Numbered from the stretch's first letter, positions 12,126 through 23,106 are shown. The stretch is 64,000 bases of DNA from Celoporthe dispersa (GCA_016584495.1 WAID01000005.1:2058501-2122500), one strand, 5' to 3'. The notes: generated by a model not told the origin, from the sequence alone. Made by a program: numbers and translations.

Positions 12126-12309
12126 ATGATACTGAAGCACCGATTTTTGGGACAAAGTTAATAGGGTGACGAGAGAGAGTAAATATTACATCAAGGAGCG
12201 TAAACGAGCTCTAGGTTGTTACGCAAACTATCCAAGATCAACTATTCACATAGAGAAGAGGCGAAGAAATGAGTTGAGAAGCCAAAAGGGAAAATGAGCC
12301 AACCCGTCG

Positions 12310-14127
12310 CTATTTACGAGGCTTGTAACGTATGTAAATAGGCATATGTGACTTTTGTGGCCTGAGCAAATTTCGATCCACCGGAGGCATTTCGCCCACT
12401 TTTCGGTTCCCATGCTTGTCAGAGAGTTCCCATTCAAAATTGGCAAGCATATGCACGAGAACTATGTTGATCTCGAGTTTTGCCAGCCTCATCCCAGCTG
12501 TCCACGTCTTCGGGTCAGAATTATCTGGATGCTTAGATGGGGCAAGCAGGACTTACCGCATAGATGTCTCCCAGAGCCCCAACCCAGAAACGTGTGCGGA
12601 TCCTGCTCGTCAGATTTGTCTTGGCGGTGGTATCGAGCTGGGTCGAAGGTGAGGGGATCTGGATACAACTGGGGGTCCATGTGAACGTTGTCGGGGAGGT
12701 AAGCGGCGTAAGAATTATTTGGCACGACATCGGCCGAGTCGCCGACACGAATGTCAGCGCCGCTCACATTTTTACGGAAGAACGTTCCAGTTGACGTGAG
12801 GCGAAGAGTCTCCTGCAAGCATGAGTATAGGACAGGGAATTCAGTTTCCCAGTCCTGAAGCGATAGACTCGCAAGGATGTCGTTGGGTGACTGCGACGCG
12901 TCTTTGCGGTGCTTGAGCAGAACAGCGTCGACTTCGTCTCTGCAATTGGACTGCCACTCAAGCGAGTCCGACAGGAACGCAGGCAGCCATGTGATGGAGG
13001 CGCCTGTCATCGTTACGCTCGACGAAAGAGCACTGAAGATGAACTTTCTCGGCTTGACGTTAGCCGCATCCATGTCCCGACCTAACGTGGCTGTCGAAGG
13101 GGGTTTTGGGACTTACTCTGACGGTTTTATCACTGTCGCCATCCTCGTCATAGACGTACTGCAAGGCGTCGTCTTCTTGCCCCTTAGTCTTGCGCTGATT
13201 GAGAATTTTCTTGATGATTATATACAATCTTGCGCCAGCGATCAGCCTGATGATATAATTCGGCGTCACCAACCAGGGAAAGATAATGTGAGCCAGACTG
13301 GTACTGCTTTCAAACTTTTCAAAAATGTGAAGGGTGTGTCGCATCAATTTGACGTCCTCGGCGATCTCGGTGGCGCCTACACTGCGCTGCACAAGACGAT
13401 ACAAAAGCATGTATACGCTCTGAGTTACGTCGGTCACTCTCCAGCGCTCACTGTCCAAAGAGCAGTCAGCAAGACGGCGTTTTTTCTGGAAAGCGCCCGT
13501 TGTACTAACTTTGATTTAGAGCATTCCGGTACAAGTAGCTCGTTGCAAAAGTTGCGGACGTCACTCGTCAGCACCGGCAGCCTTCTGGCAAGTTTCTCAC
13601 CACGCGATAGCGCAGATACGCACTTGACGAAGTACGCCGCACCATAGTCATCGCGAGCGTCGTTGGAAGACACCAGGCCGGTCAAGAGCTCGACGAACCT
13701 GCAAAACACCAGTCAGGAATAGCCAGCGAGCAGGATATAGTCAGTAGTTTTGAAGATGAGCAAGAACATACCCCTGAGACACGCTGAATTCCTTGTTCTC
13801 GAAGAAGGTCCGCCTGCCATCCAAACCGCCCAGGTTGACGATATGTTTTCTTCCGATGAAGAAGCTGAACGTTCCGCCCGGGTTGGCTCGGGTGCCAGCA
13901 GCTACCATATCCCGCCGCCTGCTATAGAAACGCAGTGCGGAGCCGAGAATTGGCCAGTGGTAAGCGTCCCATAATGCAGGTGAGTGCGGCGGTAGGAACG
14001 GGCGGTCCAGGGGTCCGGAATGTCTGAGAGCCACAAGGATGGCGGGCACAATCAAACAATACAAAAAACTAGGCCAAGTGATTGGCTGACCCGGTTGTTG
14101 GTGAGGCGTCGTCGTTGCATTGTACAT
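12310..14127 (-). CDS. cytochrome P450 monooxygenase C (intact, five exons)
   Basis: Exons in transcript order: 14127-13772, 13698-13510, 13450-13117, 13052-12557, 12497-12310; introns of 73, 59, 64 and 59 nt. The spliced length is 1563 nt, giving 520 aa with no frame break. The N-terminus has a membrane anchor (WPSFLYCLIVPAILVAL) followed by a proline-rich hinge (PLDRPFLPPHSP). Landmarks: VPILG-like DAYHWPILGSALRFY, I-helix region SVTMTGASITW (weak, without the usual AGxDT), K-helix QETLRL, FDPARY, heme loop FLGWGSGRHLCAGMRLAKLE with ligand Cys458 split from Ala459 by an intron. It belongs to a different P450 lineage from A and B; the heme loop resembles CYP51/CYP7-like fungal hydroxylases. 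The unusual I-helix suggests a non-standard oxygen-activation site. Product unknown. Confidence 0.93.
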
Positions 14128-15408
14128 CTTGTTTTGTTTTCATCTGATACTATAGTATAACTCCACAAGACTGATGGATAGCAAGTTTCTGCGACGGAAG
14201 TACCTTGGATTAAAATACAAATGCGCCGGCCTGCTTTATCCTTGAGAGATATTGTCTATTATATATATATATATATATATCTACCTATCTCCCTCTCTTG
14301 CGCCGAAAGTAACCTTGAAAGTTGGTGCCTTGTACTATTGTGCTGATACAAGTCGGGGCATAGTGAGCAGAACACGCCACTCAGAAGGTAGCTCAAATCC
14401 GATAAAGATATAAGCAAGATCGTGTCACTTTAGGAACTTATCACACTTGCCTTGGGGTCCTAAATCTAGGCCCCCAATGCATCCCTCCCCCCTCCCGGGC
14501 GGGCCTCAACCCAAGCGCATCCTGGCTGTATCCTCAGGTAACTGACGTAGCAATACTACCCAACAAGTTACTATTGGAAGCACGCACCCCACGTCGTTGT
14601 CTGGGCCACACCACTGCCTGTTATTAAGAGCAGTAATTCGGCATCAGACACTCAACAAAATGTCAGGCACCTTCGTTCACACTGAAATAGGCATGTCCGC
14701 CGCGTTAGCCTGATGTATTTCATGCATTTATGCATAATATAATTATGCACAGCAGTGTTCCGCAAGAGCACGAGAGCACAAATTCGCCTCCAAGCGGTGC
14801 AGTATTTGGTTACAATAGCATGACACACATCACGATGCGAATCGAGATGCATGCGTTCCAGGTCTCGGGCTTGCATGATAGCCCCCATTTCCCTTGCGCA
14901 AGAAGGCGGCTGCACTTCATTTGTTGGCATACATTGGCCCCCCCACCAACATTTTGCCTGAGACGGCCGGCCATGCGTGAAAATCCCACTGTACATTTTA
15001 GCAACATACACATTTTCCATACTTCGAGCTTGCATGATGGGGGCCATTTCTCCTCCGCAAATAAATGAGAAGGAAGCTACCCCTCATCTTCTTGGAGCAC
15101 ATTGCGACACCACCAACACTTTCCCTGAAACTATTATCAGTGAGATTGCCACTATGCATATTTTTCAAACATTTAGCTGCTGACAGGGCAGCCAACCTGG
15201 ACGAGCTATGCTGTTTTTTGGACTAGCAAAGTCAGAAAGTCTTCTATGGAATCCTGAGCGATCACCTTTTAAAGTTCCTACTCCATCCGGACGTTCGGGT
15301 CTCATCTCTTAGTTCCTTTACCTATGCCTCTCCTCCGGGCCAGGAACCTATATTCATGAGTTTTAGAAGCCTCTCAGCCATAGAAAATCTTTCTGCATTT
15401 CAGCCAAC
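14128..15408. other. divergent intergenic region between P450 C and the receptor gene
   Basis: No gene recognised. It contains a (TA)n tract at about 14258-14280 and a diverged direct repeat (listed separately). Both flanking genes start outward from here. Confidence 0.5.
14869..15180. repeat. diverged direct repeat, period about 159 bp
   Basis: Two adjacent copies begin with GCTTGCATGAT at 14869 and 15028. Both continue through a CATTT(C/T) block, a purine/C-rich block, ACC(A)CCAACA(T/C)TTT(G/C)CCTGA, and a CACTxTxCAT tail. Similarity is patchy, with indels. Origin unknown; no target-site duplication or coding content is visible. Confidence 0.5.
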
Positions 15409-17051
15409 ATGGCCACAGCATCCTCGTCACTTGATCTTTGGGACATTCCAGCGGGTCAGCCGCCTTCTGGAGAGACATCAAATCTCATCGATCCCCCTAC
15501 GCAAGCTCCGGTCCTGAGCATTGGAATCTATGTCCTTCTTCCATTAATGGTGCCCTTCGTCCTGATGAGGCTCTACACTCGCCTCCACCTCACCCGCGCC
15601 CTTGGAATCGACGACTGTACGTCAGACATCTAGCTTCCGGTGGTTTTAACCCAATGTTTGATTATCTTCTGGTGCTGATGCAGTGTTTAGTCCTTTGCGT
15701 TGTTTCGGTCGTGAGTGCGCTTCGAATTTCAACTCGTTATGATGTTGTCTGACTCCCATAACTCCGTGAATAGTTATTCATACTTGCTTATGCCGGTGTT
15801 CTGTTGGCCTGTAAATATCCTGCTCTATGGAGTCCTGCAACACGCGTCGCTGCTGACCGCGAGCATTAGTGTTGAATTTGAAACCCATCACACCCCTCGG
15901 GAGGCATCAATGGGATATCCCCGTGGCCGCATTTACCAATTTATATTCAGAGGTATGTACCAGCCCCTCCCTGATCAGAAAGAACAGTTTGTTGATAGCA
16001 ATCGCAGCTCATCATCATGGCCCTTGTCACATATCCTACGGCAGCCATGTTTGTCAAGTTGACGATCTTGGCGCTCTACTTTCGTATCTTCCAGCCCTCA
16101 CGCTGGGCACACCACACCATTCTGGCCGGCTCAGCTCTTGTAGCCGTGTTCTACCTCGCCACCATCATTGTACTCTTAGCTTTGTGTGTACCTGATCACG
16201 GCCAAACATGGCTGTCCAAGGTGTCGTATGGCACATGCCCAACGGCCCAAGTGAGAATTGCACGAGCGCAGGGTTTTTTCGGGCTGTTTTCCGACGTGTT
16301 CGTCCTGGTTATTCCAGTATGGCTGGTGTCACGCCTCTCGCTCGCGTTCAAGCGTAAAGCAGGTATTATGGTCGTGTTCTTCACAGGCTTGCTGTAAGTC
16401 AATCCTGAAGTAACCCTCAAAGCCTACGAAAGGCTTACAGACTGACAATCTGAATCTGGCAGCGCCATAGGTAGCTCAGCAGCCGGGCTGGCTCTTCGTG
16501 AGAAGGTGAGCTTGGCTGACCCTAACTGGCTGACAACGCCGTATCTGTTCGGGTAAGATATTTGATGTTCATCTGTTGTTTCTTTCCTTGCCTTATATCC
16601 TTCAAGCCTATTCCACTGACAACGATACTCTTGAAGACTTTGTGAAGTAAGCATTGGCCTCATTTGCAGCTGCATGCCGGTCATGACTATAGCACTCAAA
16701 TCCCTCGTCTCTCGAACGCTATCTTCCTGGAAATCGATCAAAAAATACTACTCGCAAACGCCACTCTCACGCCGCCAGACGGGATCCACCTCCGCGCGGT
16801 TGGAAGCTGCCAAAGAAGAAAAAGGTCTACCGGAGATTCCTAGTGGTACTATATCCGGCCTCAGGACATTTTTCCATATATTCGACCGCACCAAGATACG
16901 CAGTGCGCCTGGAACTGGCCTCTCTGATTTTTCTGAGCTTGATTCGGTTGACCAAGATTATCATGGACAACTACGATATATCAACAGCACTCGTGCTGAT
17001 CCTCAGAAGCTTGATCGCAAGGCCGCTCAAAGCCGTGACACGCCGGTCTAG
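15409..17051 (+). CDS. Pth11/SAT4-like fungal rhodopsin-domain membrane protein
   Basis: Seven exons: 15409-15616, 15691-15710, 15774-15810, 15870-15952, 16008-16393, 16463-16552, 16637-17051. Introns are 55-84 nt. Spliced length is 1239 nt, giving 412 aa with no frame break. The reconstruction yields the family landmarks in order: RLYTRLHLTRALGIDD before helix 2, GRHQWDIP, YSELIIMALVTYPTAAMFVKLTILALYFRIF, CPTAQVRIARAQGFFGLFSDVFVLVIPVWLV, LREKVSLADPNWLTTPYLFG-LCEVSIGLICSCMPVM. These give seven transmembrane segments and a long cytoplasmic tail. No CFEM domain is present at the N-terminus. Family members are plasma-membrane sensors; Pth11 of the rice blast fungus acts in surface recognition, but most paralogues have no assigned role. 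Exons 2 (20 nt) and 3 (37 nt) are microexons. Confidence 0.92.
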
Positions 17052-17879
17052 GCACTTGACAAATTGAAGCAGATTGGCAGAGAAGAAAGGCTTCGGCAGT
17101 TTGAAAGGGCTGTGTATTGTTTTTAGTGTGTTGCCAGACAACTTAAATAACGAAGAGACATTTGTATTTATCTAATGCTGCGGACATTGCAATTTATCCT
17201 TTCGACTTATGGAGATACGTATTTTTATCTTTTCTCCACTCATTCTCCCGACGGATCTGCTCCTCTTCCTCAGGTGTGAAGTCGTTGGTTATGTTGAATA
17301 TGCGGATTGATTTCAGAGATTTGGTTTGGATGGGATTCGCGATCATCTTGCAGCCATCGTCTGAGAGTCATTCGATGTCAAGATAACTAGCTGCCTGTAA
17401 TGCTCAAGTCAGCCATACTCAACAAGACGAACAGTAAGAGGCCACCTAGGGCAACAAACATCTTGAAGAGAAGGGGAATCGTAAAAGAATAATGTCAAAT
17501 AACATCACTTGGTTGTTATTCTCGAAATAATTCCGTTCCCACTCGCCCACATGGGAGCTGTCAATGTTATATTAGCGTCTGACGCGACGGATATTGATGC
17601 TGGCATCATTATCGTTCTTGTGGTACTCGCACTACTCGAGAACCTTACAAGGAAATGGCTCCGCTACACCTCGGAGGGGGATATGTTTCCTAGCGACGAT
17701 CTTCTTACCAAAGTATGCGCATAGATGCTTGATGAGAGAAGAACACTCGGCAGCTTTCTGATCTGCAGCGTGGTTAGCGGGCAGCGTGACTACCGGGCAG
17801 CGGCGACTGAGGGACGTTTCTTATTTTTTTTTATTCTTTTTGTAGCTAATTACTTACCAATTTTCCATGACGATCAGAT
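17052..17879. other. intergenic, no gene recognised
   Basis: No motif-bearing reading frame. A 71-codon open stretch at 17509-17724 is hydrophobic but unidentified. A T-rich run (TTATTTTTTTTTATT) lies near 17821. The right edge may include further eroded sequence of the adjoining cullin remnant. Confidence 0.4.
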
Positions 17880-18566
17880 CCCTAGTATTAATCAGTCTGA
17901 CCATACCAATGCCGCGGTCGCCATTCGGGAACTGCTGCTCAAGCGCAGAGTGCAACACCAGAGTGGCAAGTCGCTCCTCCATCTCTTTGATAGCCAGTCA
18001 TCGTGCATGGAAGGTTGATGTAATCGGTGTCTCGTAGAGACATGCGGGCACGTCTTCATTACCAGAGACTTCGATGGCGATGCGCAGTGGAGTCTCAAGG
18101 AGGCTTCCGTAATCGTCGCGAATAGAAGTTATAGAAGTGGACAGATCCGTGCTGCCAGGCTCAAGCGAGACGATGAGGTCGATGAAAGAGTTACTCGTGC
18201 CGAGCGCCGTGATTGCACCTTCGTGATGCTTGTCCACCAGCTCCGAAACGGCATCTACCAGCAGGGGGGCTATTCTGTTGAGAAGCTCACTGTGCTAGAG
18301 GACAAAATGCAAGGCGTAGACGTCGTACACCGACATCTTGCCTTCGTCAGTTTTGCACTTGATCTAGTGACGGTTGAGGTATTGGAAGGCATTATTAATG
18401 ATCTTGGCGGCGTTTGTATAATGGGAACACTCGTCGAGGTAGCGAATCAGAAGCGTATGACCGGAAAGAGATTCAAACCGTCGTCTGATCGTGCCAAGGT
18501 ACTGATGCAGATAGTCGTTCAGGCATCTATACAGCTCTTCGCCTAACAGGTGAGCTGTAATTCGTT
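17880..18566 (-). pseudogene. cullin (CUL1-type) N-terminal remnant with two TGG-to-TAG stops
   Basis: Read on the minus strand, this gives cullin-repeat text in one frame: LGEELYRCLNDYLHQYL, then LLIRYLDECSHYTNAAKI, INNAFQYLNRH*IK, DEGKMSVYDVYALHFVL*HSELL, and a longer stretch to about 17998. Cullins of ascomycetes have NRHWVK and LHxVxW at the two positions that are stops here, so both stops replace a conserved Trp codon (TGG to TAG). Weaker cullin-like text (MEERLATLVL, DRGIGMVRLINTRD) continues to about 17880. The start, the rest of the cullin repeats, the cullin homology domain and the neddylation region are absent. Cullins scaffold E3 ubiquitin ligases; this copy cannot encode one. It abuts the NLR remnant head to head. 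Confidence 0.75.
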
Positions 18567-18677
18567 TTGGTCAACAGTAGAGCTATGAGATGGTGCCAAG
18601 TTTTGAGTAGAGTAACCTTCTCGGTGCGACGAACTGTTCAGCGTGGCTCCGGCGGCCTTCGCTGTTCTTGATGTGCC

Positions 18678-20700
18678 ATGCTTGTACAGACATATGAGTG
18701 GATTTTCTGTTTTCCTGAAGCCGACAAGCCCTGGGCACCGTTTTTCGATCGTTTAGAACGTGGCAACGGCTACTATTATATCAGTGGAAAACCAGGTTCT
18801 GGAAAGTCGACGTTGATGAAGTTCGTGGTCTCGCACGGCCGCACCAGTGCTGCTCTTGAGAAGTGGGCAGGCGGTACTCCCAATAGAGCCTCGTTCTTCT
18901 TTTGGAACCTGGATTCGCCGCTGCAGAAGTCTACGGCCGGCTTGCTCCGTGGGCTCCTCAATGACTTACTCACGCAGCAACGGTGCCTGATATCTGTCGT
19001 CATGCTGGATCTGTGGGAAAGGGCTACGCGCCGTGCAGCCGGCCCCGATCTCGACAACTTCTCTCTGGACGAGTTGAAGCGGTGAACACGGAAGTTCCTA
19101 GTCCTAAACACGATATCGCTGAAATTTTTCCATCGTCATCGACGGCATTGACGAGCTTGAGGGCGATCATGACGGACTGGTGGAGCTGATCAGCAATGTT
19201 ATCAGGAACAAGAACGTCAAAATCCTCCTCTCTAGTCGGCCTACCACACTTTCTGAAGAGTGATCTAGAGGATCTCACCAGGGATGACATTCAGAAGTAT
19301 GCAGGGGACCACTTGGCTGTAAAACTCAGGCAAAGGCATGGGTAGCCCTGATCGACGAGATCACTGAAAGGTCGCACGGCGTCTCACTGTGGTTCGTACT
19401 GGTCGTTCGGCCGCTGAGAGAATGTCTCATCGACGGGGATTCCATCAATGAGATGGGTCAGCGACTGCATGAGTTGCCACGGAACCTCAAAGCCCTATAT
19501 GGCCACATGATCCGGAACCTTCCGCTTAGATACCAGCAGCAGGAGTCCAAACTGTTCCAGTTCCTGCTGGAGGCTCAACAGGTGCAGTCTTTCGCCGGAT
19601 ACCCTGGTCTCTTCGCCTATAGGTCCTCTCGACATCGCTTACTGTAACGAATTATCGCGAGCCGCGAGTGGCAGACGAATCGCATTAGTGGCATCAACCG
19701 GACTGCCGTCTCCTCCGTTTATGTGGACTTCATCCACCGGACCGTAGTTGAATCCCTCCGCCTGCCTGAGGTCTGGAACGAGCTGATTAGCCTCACAAAC
19801 CCCAGCCTCCAGCTGTTCCGCTCCTACACCCTCATGTGCAAAACGCTCCCGACGCCGAGAGGGGTCGATACTGAAGTAGTTATCGGAAGATTCTAGGAAC
19901 CCTGTTCCACCCGAGCACTTGAAGCAGCTCGACACTGTGCTCAAGAGACACTGGGTCGACATCATGAAATGCTTCTCCCGGAACGGATCTTGTGACATGC
20001 AGGGCCACTGGGTCAGAGGCTATACGACCGATCCGCAGAGACAGCATGTCCCCAATTCGGGCATTCTCGCGGCGGTAGCCTTGTTCCACGGACTTGAGCG
20101 CTACCTCGTCAGTGAACTTGCCGATCCGGCCAGCGTCGCCGCGATGGACACTACCCGGTTCCTAATCAACGCCTTGCGATATGTTGGCGCTCCACCATGG
20201 AACACGCAAGCTGTTGAGCTCAAAGCGAGCCTCACAAATGGAGCAGCTAGGTTTCAGGACCGGAAAGGCTGTGTTGCGGCCGCGGTGGGCAAACATAGCC
20301 ATCCGCCTGCTCCAAGTTGAGGGCACAGATCTCAACAGACCAGTCGCAGGCAGCACCAGCGCATGGAGTCTAATGCCATCCTACATAACAGCGGCCTCAG
20401 GGCACAGCGTGCTAAGCAGAGCTTTCATAGCGACATGGGACCTGAGGGATTTGCCTATCTTTCTGCGAAACTCCTGGCTGAGTTCATCAAGCAGGGCGTA
20501 GATCCAAACCTTTTGCACGGCGGTTGGGGCGGAGCCGGCGTGGAAGCTGATCGAGAAGCTGTTCTCGGGGAAAGGCACCTCCTCGCGATATCTGGACCCG
20601 TGGGCTCGCCCAGTGGTGCTAGAAGGAACTCAAGTCGCGGGGATGCGAGGTTATTTCACGTCTCTTGTGGCAGAAAGAAAGTAATAGTGCAGAGTCTCGA
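18678..20700 (+). pseudogene. NACHT-domain STAND/NLR-like remnant
   Basis: The text is clearly NLR but spread over several frames. TYEWIF and the Walker A loop GKPGSGKSTLMK lie near 18690-18820, followed by ASFFFWNLDSPLQKS and LLRGLLNDLL. A TGA sits near 19083. In another frame come Walker B IVIDGIDELEGD (about 19129-19170) and KILLSSRPTT. Further frame changes lead to LEDLTRDDIQKYAGDHL (about 19262-19320), GVSLWFVLVVRPLRECL with LHELPRNLKALYGHMI (19340-19510), VDFIHRTVVESLRLPEVW (about 19725) and a poorly conserved C-terminal part with ALFHGLERYLVSEL (20086). At least four frame breaks within 700 bp make it a pseudogene. Fungal NACHT NLRs act in allorecognition and programmed cell death; the C-terminal sensor repeats are not recognisable here. 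Confidence 0.8.
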
Positions 20701-20892
20701 GAACCAATAGCCTAGACCCATCAGGGTTAGGGTTGGACATCCCCATTATTTGCCTGCCGGACGAGCAAAAAGTTCCTGGCCGAGTATACTCGACTTGTTT
20801 TTCTTCTCTCTTTTTCTTTTCTTTCTTCCCCTTCTTCTTGTTTCCTCGATAGCTTGCATGAAGACAACAATCCTCCATACTCGCGCCTCAAT

Positions 20893-23106
20893 ATGGGAAA
20901 GGAACGCAAGTCCAAGCGACAACTCATTCGTGACGAAAAGAAAGCCAAGAAGCGTGCCCGCGAACTCGACGATGCCGAGGCCAAACACGAGAAGAAGCGC
21001 CAGCGCCTAGAAGAGGACGACGGTGAGGTCAGCCATACAGCAACAGCTAATGGCGCCGACTACCATACCTTTCACGATGCCGGCGGCCAAGATCGACAGC
21101 ACGGCCCGCCCATCCCCGAGCGCGAGTTCTTCGGCATGCTCGCCGACGAGGAGCAGGAGTACTTCCGCAGCGCAGACGAGAAGCTCGAGACCAACGACTT
21201 CGACTCGGACGAGGACAGGGGATACTTCCTACAGAGCCTGTACCGCGAGGCTGCGGGGAAAGAACTGAAGCTCGCGAGCAGCCAGTCCTGCTCGAGGCTG
21301 ATGGAGAGGCTTATCCTCCTGAGCAACACGAAGCAGAAGAAGAGGCTGTTCGAGGCGTTCGCGGGGCACTTTGTCACGCTGGTCACGCACCGGTTCGCGA
21401 GCCACTGCTGCGAGAAGCTGTTTATACAATCGGCACCTGTCGTGAGCCGCGAGCTGGGCGGTATGGAGGAGGGGGAGGAGGAGCAGGAGCAGCAGCAGCA
21501 GGGAGGCGAGGGCGAGGGTGCGGGGCAGGCGCCGAACGCGCTGATGGAGGAGCTCTTCCTCCTGACGCTGGACGAGCTCGAAGAACACCTGAGCTACCTC
21601 TTGTCCGACAAGTTCGGGTCGCACGCCCTCCGGGTACTGCTCGTGGTATTGTCGGGGCGACCGCTCGAGCAGGTGTCTACCAAGTCCCTCCTGCAGAGCA
21701 AGAAGAAGGAACACATCACAGTACAAGGCGCATCGGCGGATGCGGCGGAGATGAACGCACACGTGAGGGCGGTGCCAGATTCGTTCTCTCTGGCAGTGCA
21801 GAAGATCTTGGAGGACACGACAGTCTCCATGGACACGACCGCCCTCCGGGTGCTGGCCACACACCCCACCGGGAACCCGGTGCTGCAGCTGCTGTTGGAG
21901 CTGGACATGGCCCTGAACGGCAAGGACAAGGAGAAGAGGGACCAGCTGCTGGTCCTGAAGCTGCTGCCGGGCGCACCGGACAGCCTGGCGGACAGCTCGG
22001 CGCCCGCGTCAGACTTTGTCAACTCTATGATGTACGACCCTGTTGGCTCACGGCTGCTCGAGACCATCATCGCACACGCCCCGGCCAAGATCTTCAAGGC
22101 GCTCAACCAGCACTTCTTCAGCCCGCGGATCCAGACCTACGTGCGCAACGACATCGCCTGCTACCCAGCCATCAAGGCGCTCAACCGGATGAGCAGGGAC
22201 GACCTGAAGGAGGCTGTCGGGAGGATCGTGCCCGAGATGCCGAAGCTCGTCTCGGCCAAGCGGCTCAACGTCCTCAGGGCGCTGTTCGACCGGTGCCAGG
22301 TGCGGCGGGCGGGCGAGGAGCTCGACGCGCTGCTAGAGGCCCTCTGTACTGCCTACGGCTCGGCAGACGGGTCAGCCCTGGTCCCAAAGCTGTGCGGGCT
22401 GGAGAGAGAGGCCGAGGCCGACAAGGCGCAGGGGAAGTTCCAGCCCTCCCTCCAGACCGAGAAGCAGAAAGCAGCCGCCATCTCCCACGGCTGCCAGCTC
22501 GTGGCGGCCCTCCTCAGCATCCCAGGCGCGCCGGCAGGGGCGGTCCAGAGCTCCCTGCTCTCCCTCTCTAGCGACCAGCTCTTCCACCTAGCGACCTCGT
22601 CCACGCCCTCCATGGTCGTCATCACCACCGCGCTCGCGTCCCCGGGGCAGACGCCCAACTTCCACAAGGCCCTCGTGACCAAGCTGGCCCCGAAGGCCAT
22701 CGACCTCGCGCACAGCCAGATCGGCCACAACGTGGTCAACGCCATCATCTCGATCCCGTCCAAGGCCAGACCCACCAGCGACGCACAGGCGGGCGTGGTG
22801 CCGTTCCACGTCAAGGAGACGATGATGACGAAGCTGGCGGGCAGCGAGAAGCAGCTGCGGGAGACGTGGACGGGGCGCAGCGTGTGGCGCACATGGAAGG
22901 GCGACCAGTGGCGGTTCAGGAGGAGCGACTGGATCCGGTTCGCGAAGGAGGTGGACCCGCAGGTCAGCAGCGAGGAGAAGATCTGGAACCGCGTGGCCGA
23001 CAAGAACCGGAAGGACGATAAGACGAAGGGCAGGAAGAGGGAGAAAGCTGACAAGAGGGTCCAGAGAGAAGATGGTGACCAGCAGAAGATGAGAACATGG
23101 GAATAA
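20893..23106 (+). CDS. NOP9: nucleolar pre-rRNA processing protein Nop9 (pumilio-type repeats)
   Basis: Single-exon gene of 737 aa. The start at 20893 (MGKERKSKRQLIRDEKKAKK) is the first ATG in this frame and gives the lysine/arginine-rich nucleolar N-terminus expected for Nop9. Seen: EFFGMLADEEQEYFRSADE, ELKLASSQSCSRLMERLI and HRFASHCCEKLFIQSAP are characteristic Nop9 blocks, followed by PUF-like repeats (LSDKFGSHALRVLL; HPTGNPVLQLLLELD; MMYDPVGSRLLETII; SQIGHNVVNAIIS). A basic tail rich in Lys/Arg closes the protein. Known role: Nop9 binds the 18S/ITS1 region of pre-rRNA in the small-subunit processome and restrains premature Nob1 cleavage. An EEGEEEQEQQQQGG low-complexity insert lies near residue 195. 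A pyrimidine-rich leader (20800-20850) precedes the gene. Confidence 0.95.
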   Translation: MGKERKSKRQLIRDEKKAKKRARELDDAEAKHEKKRQRLEEDDGEVSHTATANGADYHTFHDAGGQDRQHGPPIPEREFFGMLADEEQEYFRSADEKLETNDFDSDEDRGYFLQSLYREAAGKELKLASSQSCSRLMERLILLSNTKQKKRLFEAFAGHFVTLVTHRFASHCCEKLFIQSAPVVSRELGGMEEGEEEQEQQQQGGEGEGAGQAPNALMEELFLLTLDELEEHLSYLLSDKFGSHALRVLLVVLSGRPLEQVSTKSLLQSKKKEHITVQGASADAAEMNAHVRAVPDSFSLAVQKILEDTTVSMDTTALRVLATHPTGNPVLQLLLELDMALNGKDKEKRDQLLVLKLLPGAPDSLADSSAPASDFVNSMMYDPVGSRLLETIIAHAPAKIFKALNQHFFSPRIQTYVRNDIACYPAIKALNRMSRDDLKEAVGRIVPEMPKLVSAKRLNVLRALFDRCQVRRAGEELDALLEALCTAYGSADGSALVPKLCGLEREAEADKAQGKFQPSLQTEKQKAAAISHGCQLVAALLSIPGAPAGAVQSSLLSLSSDQLFHLATSSTPSMVVITTALASPGQTPNFHKALVTKLAPKAIDLAHSQIGHNVVNAIISIPSKARPTSDAQAGVVPFHVKETMMTKLAGSEKQLRETWTGRSVWRTWKGDQWRFRRSDWIRFAKEVDPQVSSEEKIWNRVADKNRKDDKTKGRKREKADKRVQREDGDQQKMRTWE

